DNA of 9,482 nt from Thermoplasmata archaeon (lineage in GTDB: Archaea > Thermoplasmatota > Thermoplasmata > Lutacidiplasmatales > UBA184), in NCBI GenBank assembly GCA_022750355.1, contig JAKIVW010000068.1, positions 1 to 9,482 of the forward strand, given 5' to 3'. Position 1 is the first letter of the stretch. Each line of letters begins with the position of its first letter. Both the position numbers and the translations under genes were made by a program. The notes under the pieces were generated by a model. The model searched no databases. It saw only the letters and a list, made by a program, of their open reading frames with translations, and was not told where the DNA came from. Of this stretch, positions 6,991 to 9,482 are shown in pieces.

Positions 6991-7132
6991 TCCCCCGGCA
7001 CAGAAACCGAGCGCCCTGCACATCAAGTCCTTCACAGAATCTAGTTCTTGGGCAAAGCCGGCCCTTGAGGCTTTGTCCGTAAAGAGGTCGCTGTCCGAAA
7101 ACTCGGACTCCAGTCCGAAAACCCTGACTGAA
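6991..7132. repeat. Intergenic dispersed repeat, copy downstream of the SRPBCC gene, with tandem 18-20-base units
   Basis: Bases 6991-7060 match 6281-6350 (55 of 70, ungapped). Bases 7058-7086 match 4735-4763 (24 of 29). Beyond this, units starting with GTCCG and A-runs follow at 7075, 7093 and 7113; the last two 20-base units agree at 16 of 20 positions. The units can fold: GTCCGA-AAAC-TCGGAC (7093-7108) and CGGACT-CC-AGTCCG (7104-7117) are mutually exclusive perfect 6-bp hairpins. With the remaining bases 6911-6990, where I see nothing distinct, this fills the 6911-7133 gap. The base composition drops soon after the end of this element. Confidence 0.72.
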
Positions 7133-7181
7133 CGTGGGGCCTGAGCCGGTGCCCGAGGGGAACGGGATACCACCCGGTGGT

Positions 7182-7370
7182 GTGGCCCTAATCAGGGCCA
7201 TTCTAATTGTTGCTGGCGAAATCGGGGCAGGGTTGGTCGCCACGTCTTTCGAGTTATCAACTATCTGGGTCGGTGTATCGATTGTCTTGGGTGGCACCAC
7301 AATCTATGGCCTCAGCGTTTGGATTTCGACCGGGTCAGCCAGCGGACGTACGCGCCGACAGTCCCCATAG
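7182..7370 (+). CDS. Small hypothetical membrane protein, two predicted TM segments
   Basis: A 62-residue product from GTG 7182, with two hydrophobic stretches: ALIRAILIVAGEIGAGLVA (about 2-20) and IWVGVSIVLGGTTIYGLSVW (about 28-47). A short basic tail follows (SGRTRRQSP). An upstream GTG at 7134 in the same frame would add 16 Pro/Gly-rich residues. I prefer the shorter form, which begins at the first TM segment, but neither start has a good ribosome site. A 7-bp hairpin (7183-7200) sits right on the start. Its 3' end overlaps by 59 bases the convergent 4-TM gene, which is unusual enough that one of the two ends may be misjudged. Family not recognised. The hydrophobic pattern is the main support. 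Confidence 0.45.
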   Translation: MALIRAILIVAGEIGAGLVATSFELSTIWVGVSIVLGGTTIYGLSVWISTGSASGRTRRQSP

Positions 7371-7785
7371 GAAGAAGTGAAATGAGCGCCACTCCTGTAA
7401 AGCGCGAATAGATTCCGAGTGGGCTGGTCCGCGACTCGATGAGGCCCGGCGCATAAGAAATCGCGACAGCGATGACTGGGGCAACGATGAGCATGAAGAT
7501 GATCAAGACGTAGAATCCCACTCCCCGTGCGGTGTAAAGGTGACTTGTGAAGACGTTGATTCGCCTTGGTCCGGTCCGAATGAAGCCTGTAAGTACTACG
7601 TCCGTCGCCACAAACGTGGTGGTTGCCAGGAATGAATAAATTAGGATTTCTGGTAAATAGAGTCCGATCAACAGAAGCACGACTGATGTCGCGAAGACGG
7701 CCGCGGGGAGGTGACGCAAAGGCGTGTCGCCAGCGTCCTGATTGGGCTCCGCCGCCCGATTCGGCCGAGATGAAGTTCGCGGCAT
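7312..7785 (-). CDS. Hypothetical membrane protein, four predicted TM segments
   Basis: A 157-residue protein of unknown family. The N-terminal 25 residues are polar and basic (cytoplasmic by the positive-inside rule). Hydrophobic segments follow at about 28-46, 49-68, 87-110 and 129-148, and the tail is basic (RWLTRSKSKR). A basic loop GFIRTGPRRIN joins TM2 and TM3. No motif points to a transporter or enzyme. The ATG at 7785 lacks a clean Shine-Dalgarno. The gene lies 55 bases downstream of the HEPN-domain gene on the same strand, so the two may form one transcription unit. Codons are distinctly less GC-rich than those of the transporter genes to the left. It could be a membrane partner or effector for the HEPN protein; that is inference from adjacency only. 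Confidence 0.65.
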   Translation of the reverse strand: MPRTSSRPNRAAEPNQDAGDTPLRHLPAAVFATSVVLLLIGLYLPEILIYSFLATTTFVATDVVLTGFIRTGPRRINVFTSHLYTARGVGFYVLIIFMLIVAPVIAVAISYAPGLIESRTSPLGIYSRFTGVALISLLPMGTVGAYVRWLTRSKSKR

Positions 7786-7840
7786 TTTTAGGATGTCTCC
7801 ATGTTAGGTTGCCCTGCCAGCGAGACTCTGGCTACTCATT

Positions 7841-8758
7841 CTACTGGTGACGCATCAATTCCGTAAGTTCGGAGCTATACAGGCTCAACTTCAGCGAGTC
7901 CTTTCTCGACAATATCCTGCAGTGAGAAATCTCAATCCTGATCGGTTCCAGTTCCCTCAACTTAAGACTGATGAATTCCTTATCCCGAAAGACCCTAGCA
8001 AACGTCGTCTCCCAGTTTCGCGCATCAGTGATAATCTTCGCGTAGTCCTTGAAATCGACAAAGTGAATCAAGTCAGTATCTTCCGAGGTCGACCAGGGCC
8101 ACTGTCGTTCGCGCTGGGACCGTCGATGTTCAGCTTGATCCCTTACCGGTTTCGGTACTAAATCGTTCCACCAAGTGGGAGATTGCCGCGCTAGTTCCTG
8201 ACTGATATGTTGCCTGAGTCTACGTTCAAAGGAGCGTAGAATGGCCGCTACACTTCCAACGAGATCGGAATTCTCTAGGGAAGCAGCTTCAGGGTCAGCA
8301 ACTTCGGATGGCTCAAGGTAACTAAGTCGGTCGATCACTGCTAGGCATCGATTGGCCATGGTTTGGGGACGCACGGAGCCTCGGGCTGTGGCAACTGCTT
8401 GAAGCAGTCGGCGCCGATCGCCGCTCTTGATAGCCCCTTCCAAGCCGCGAATCTCGGTCTCAACCTGGCCAAGCATCGCTTGAGCCTGATTTCTCGCCTC
8501 GGAGAGTTGTCTTTGACGCATCGCTTCCTGATTGTTCCGCGCCATGCTCCGGACAATCGACTGACCCGGCCTCTTGCGGCCAATCAGAGTCTGGGTTAGC
8601 GCTCCGCCCAGTTCTGCCATTGCGTAGTTCGTCAATGGCGAATTGGGCAGGGCGACCTGGCGACGCGCAGGAGTCACTTCCACGAGTCTCTGCGCTTGAT
8701 ATCTGAGCGAGGTCAACCGTGATCGGGCAGCAGCCAGTCGGTCTGCGGACTCAGACAT
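7841..8758 (-). CDS. Swt1-type HEPN domain-containing protein
   Basis: A 305-residue protein with two parts. The N-terminal part (1-190) is mostly charged helix, likely coiled coil at about 1-26 and 70-125, with a small apolar patch at 41-60. The C-terminal part resembles Swt1-family HEPN domains: TWWNDLVPKPVRDQAEHRR (195-213) matches the WW..-VP..VR..A..R entry segment, DLIHFVDFKDYAKII (229-243) and NWETTF (248-253) correspond to the usual F-DL-II and W..F helices, and LRELEPIRIEISHCRILS (267-284) matches the motif normally read as LRELR-RNxIAHxRxLS. HEPN RNases use R-x4-6-H; here Arg274 and His279 are kept but the usual Asn after Arg is Ile275. HEPN proteins act in RNA cleavage in toxin-antitoxin, CRISPR and other defence settings, though some only bind. 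The start is ATG 8758. The 4-TM gene follows after 55 bases. Confidence 0.75.
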   Translation of the reverse strand: MSESADRLAAARSRLTSLRYQAQRLVEVTPARRQVALPNSPLTNYAMAELGGALTQTLIGRKRPGQSIVRSMARNNQEAMRQRQLSEARNQAQAMLGQVETEIRGLEGAIKSGDRRRLLQAVATARGSVRPQTMANRCLAVIDRLSYLEPSEVADPEAASLENSDLVGSVAAILRSFERRLRQHISQELARQSPTWWNDLVPKPVRDQAEHRRSQRERQWPWSTSEDTDLIHFVDFKDYAKIITDARNWETTFARVFRDKEFISLKLRELEPIRIEISHCRILSRKDSLKLSLYSSELTELMRHQ

Positions 8759-8823
8759 CGGATTCTACCATTCCCAGGGCGCTGCCCCATGCATTTCGAT
8801 TCGCAGGGGTGCAATGAGAGGTA

Positions 8824-8832
8824 GCAAATACG
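8824..8832 (+). promoter_or_regulatory. TATA-like element before the basic repeat protein
   Basis: The AT-rich GCAAATACG (8824-8832) is centred about 25-26 bases before the ATG at 8853, fitting an archaeal leaderless promoter. It is in the 94-base divergent gap between this gene and the HEPN gene. It is lost as a promoter for this start if translation begins at ATG 8814 instead. Confidence 0.35.
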
Positions 8833-8852
8833 CTGTAACCCTCTCCCCATAC

Positions 8853-9011
8853 ATGGCAGCCAGGAAGAAGCGCGTTAGCTTCATCGCGAAGGTCAAGCGA
8901 CCACAGAAGGTGAGAGTGACGTTTAAGGCGAAGGGCAAGAGAGTTAGGTTTGGTGCTACGGTAAAGAAGAAGAAGAAAGTTCGAGTCTCGTTCCGAGCAA
9001 GGCGCGGCTAA
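8853..9011 (+). CDS. Small, highly basic repeat protein (52 aa), probably nucleic-acid binding
   Basis: Reads MAARKKRVSFIAKVKRPQKV, then three more variations on the same theme. The repeat core is basic-V-(S/T/R)-F followed by A and K/R: RVSFIAK (7-13), RVTFKAK (21-27), RVRFGAT (30-36) and RVSFRAR (44-50), separated by Lys-rich turns. I count 23 Lys/Arg in 52 residues and no Asp or Glu. The alternation of basic and apolar residues suggests four short beta strands forming a small sheet, and the charge suggests DNA or RNA binding. I do not know a named family. An ATG at 8814 in frame adds 13 residues and has AGGGGTG five bases before it; I prefer 8853 for its clean MAARKK start and TATA-like sequence at the right distance. 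Divergent from the HEPN gene. Confidence 0.6.
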   Translation: MAARKKRVSFIAKVKRPQKVRVTFKAKGKRVRFGATVKKKKKVRVSFRARRG

Positions 9012-9027
9012 CGTAGGTTCGAACACC

Positions 9028-9043
9028 GGATCATGTTTGATCC
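9028..9043. repeat. Perfect inverted repeat after the basic repeat protein
   Basis: GGATCA-TGTT-TGATCC: 6-bp arms and a 4-base loop, 17 bases after the stop codon of the basic protein. No T-run follows, so it is not a convincing terminator on either strand. It may stabilise the transcript end or be chance. Confidence 0.4.
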
Positions 9044-9099
9044 AGCTCTTGAATCCAACTGCCAAGATCTGGCTCAAAGGGGATCATTGTCGCAATCGA

Positions 9100-9306
9100 T
9101 TACCGCTTCGGTTCAGAGGGACCACGAACGAACTGGACGCTGGTGAGACTGCCCTTTTTGCGGCCCAGCCCCGCTACGAACTTGCAGAACTCGCATCTCC
9201 CGTCGGTGTGCTTGAGACTTTCGTCGACCCTTTCCAAGCCTTCCAGAGTGCCGTTTGAGCAATTGAATCGAACGCCGAAAATCGCATTTTCGAATATTGA
9301 TCCCAC
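9100..9306 (-). CDS. Doubtful small ORF with a CxxC pair
   Basis: A 68-residue frame starting at GTG 9306. The product begins GSIFENAIFGVRFNCSNGT and contains GRCEFCKFVAGLGRKKGS, with a Cys-x2-Cys pair and one earlier Cys, so a small metal-binding knuckle is conceivable. Its amino-acid mix is more protein-like than that of the overlapping frames. Against it: a GTG start without a ribosome site, no family match that I know, and open frames in several other registers over the same bases. It could equally be the remnant of a longer gene. Other parts of 9012-9482 hold two palindromes (9028-9043, 9430-9446) and nothing else I can support. Confidence 0.35.
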   Translation of the reverse strand: MGSIFENAIFGVRFNCSNGTLEGLERVDESLKHTDGRCEFCKFVAGLGRKKGSLTSVQFVRGPSEPKR

Positions 9307-9357
9307 GGCACCGGAGGCGGCCGGGCGACGACCCTGGCGAACTCCTGATTGAAAGGG

Positions 9358-9482
9358 TTACCCGGCGACTCCAAAGAGCCGCCGGTAGTTGGGAGTGCGA
9401 AGTGTGGTTACCGACCCGCTCCTCAGCCATCCACCGAATCGGTGGAAACATACCCGGTTTCTGCAGTTGATAATGTACCACC
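9358..9482 (-). CDS. Possible C-terminal end of a gene entering from the right edge
   Basis: On the minus strand one frame is open from the window edge to a TAA at 9360-9358, giving about 40 residues (starting WYIINCRNRVCFHRFGGWLR and ending LRTPNYRRLFGVAG). The stretch has protein-like composition but is short and no family is recognised. A second minus-strand frame is also open through here, so coding is not settled. Confidence 0.2.
   Translation of the reverse strand, partial: WYIINCRNRVCFHRFGGWLRSGSVTTLRTPNYRRLFGVAG
9430..9446. repeat. Near-perfect 17-bp palindrome near the right edge
   Basis: TCCACCGA-A-TCGGTGGA: 8-bp arms around a single A. Such tight symmetry suits a dimeric DNA-binding protein (operator) or a recombination core site more than an RNA hairpin, since one base cannot form a loop. 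No neighbour in the window explains it. Confidence 0.4.

Noticed and set aside
7183..7200. Hairpin TGGCCCT-AATC-AGGGCCA as a terminator
   Set aside because: No T-run follows on either strand, and it sits on the start of the small 2-TM ORF; kept only as a remark in that entry.
6956..7300. Minus-strand frames through the repeat copies whose translations resemble each other (such as RLCPRTR...FLCRG)
   Set aside because: The similarity reflects the nucleotide repeat itself; the frames lack ribosome sites and the reading frame is not better preserved than the DNA.
9013..9029. GGTTCGAAC resembling a tRNA T-loop
   Set aside because: The flanking bases do not form a five-pair T stem with standard loop size, and no acceptor, D or anticodon arm is found upstream.
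8751..9077. 108-codon minus-strand frame upstream of the HEPN gene
   Set aside because: Lies opposite the repeat-structured basic protein; its own translation shows no pattern.
9113..9481. 122-codon minus-strand frame at the right end
   Set aside because: Arg/Ser-rich, no motif, overlaps two other open frames; cannot be preferred, so not listed.

Overview
The window reads as a chromosomal segment from a high-GC prokaryote, most likely an archaeon. I lean towards a GC-rich Thermoplasmata-type lineage, from family resemblance (the PadR/DrrAB-like operon, the MthK-like channel), several probably leaderless starts with a TATA-like stretch about 26 bases upstream, and intergenic repeats. This is a moderate-confidence inference with no marker gene behind it.

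Left and centre (1-6080) form a dense run of genes on the minus strand, all membrane- or transport-related. Read in transcription order they are: an MFS exporter (6080-4842); a 2-TM K+ channel with an RCK domain (4563-3508) coupled to an ion transporter of the ArsB/NhaD/CitMHS superfamily (3498-2221); and a PadR regulator (2066-1665) followed by an ABC ATPase (1651-632) and an ABC-2 permease (632 to the left edge, incomplete). The PadR-ATPase-permease genes are tightly coupled: the PadR stop codon lies inside the next Shine-Dalgarno sequence, and a TGATG overlap joins ATPase and permease. A cluster of CGATA/TATCG half-sites lies just upstream of padR. This is a classic PadR-controlled drug/lipid efflux operon.

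The middle (6081-7133) holds one plus-strand gene of SRPBCC type (6422-6910). It is flanked by two copies of a non-coding repeat (6281-6350 and 6991-7060; 55 of 70 bases identical without gaps). A related partial copy lies at 4708-4770, between the MFS and K+ channel genes. The repeats are modular and contain short degenerate tandem units with a period near 20 bases.

The right part (about 7134-9482) has clearly lower GC and unfamiliar genes, and looks like an accessory or transferred segment. It carries a 2-TM mini-protein, a 4-TM membrane protein, a 305-residue protein with a C-terminal Swt1-type HEPN domain (probable RNase or nucleic-acid-associated protein), a divergent 52-residue very basic protein made of four beta-strand-like repeats, and a poorly resolved right end (9012-9482) with palindromes and a doubtful small ORF. 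The HEPN protein and 4-TM protein are adjacent on the same strand and are the best candidate here for an undescribed, possibly defence-related, unit.
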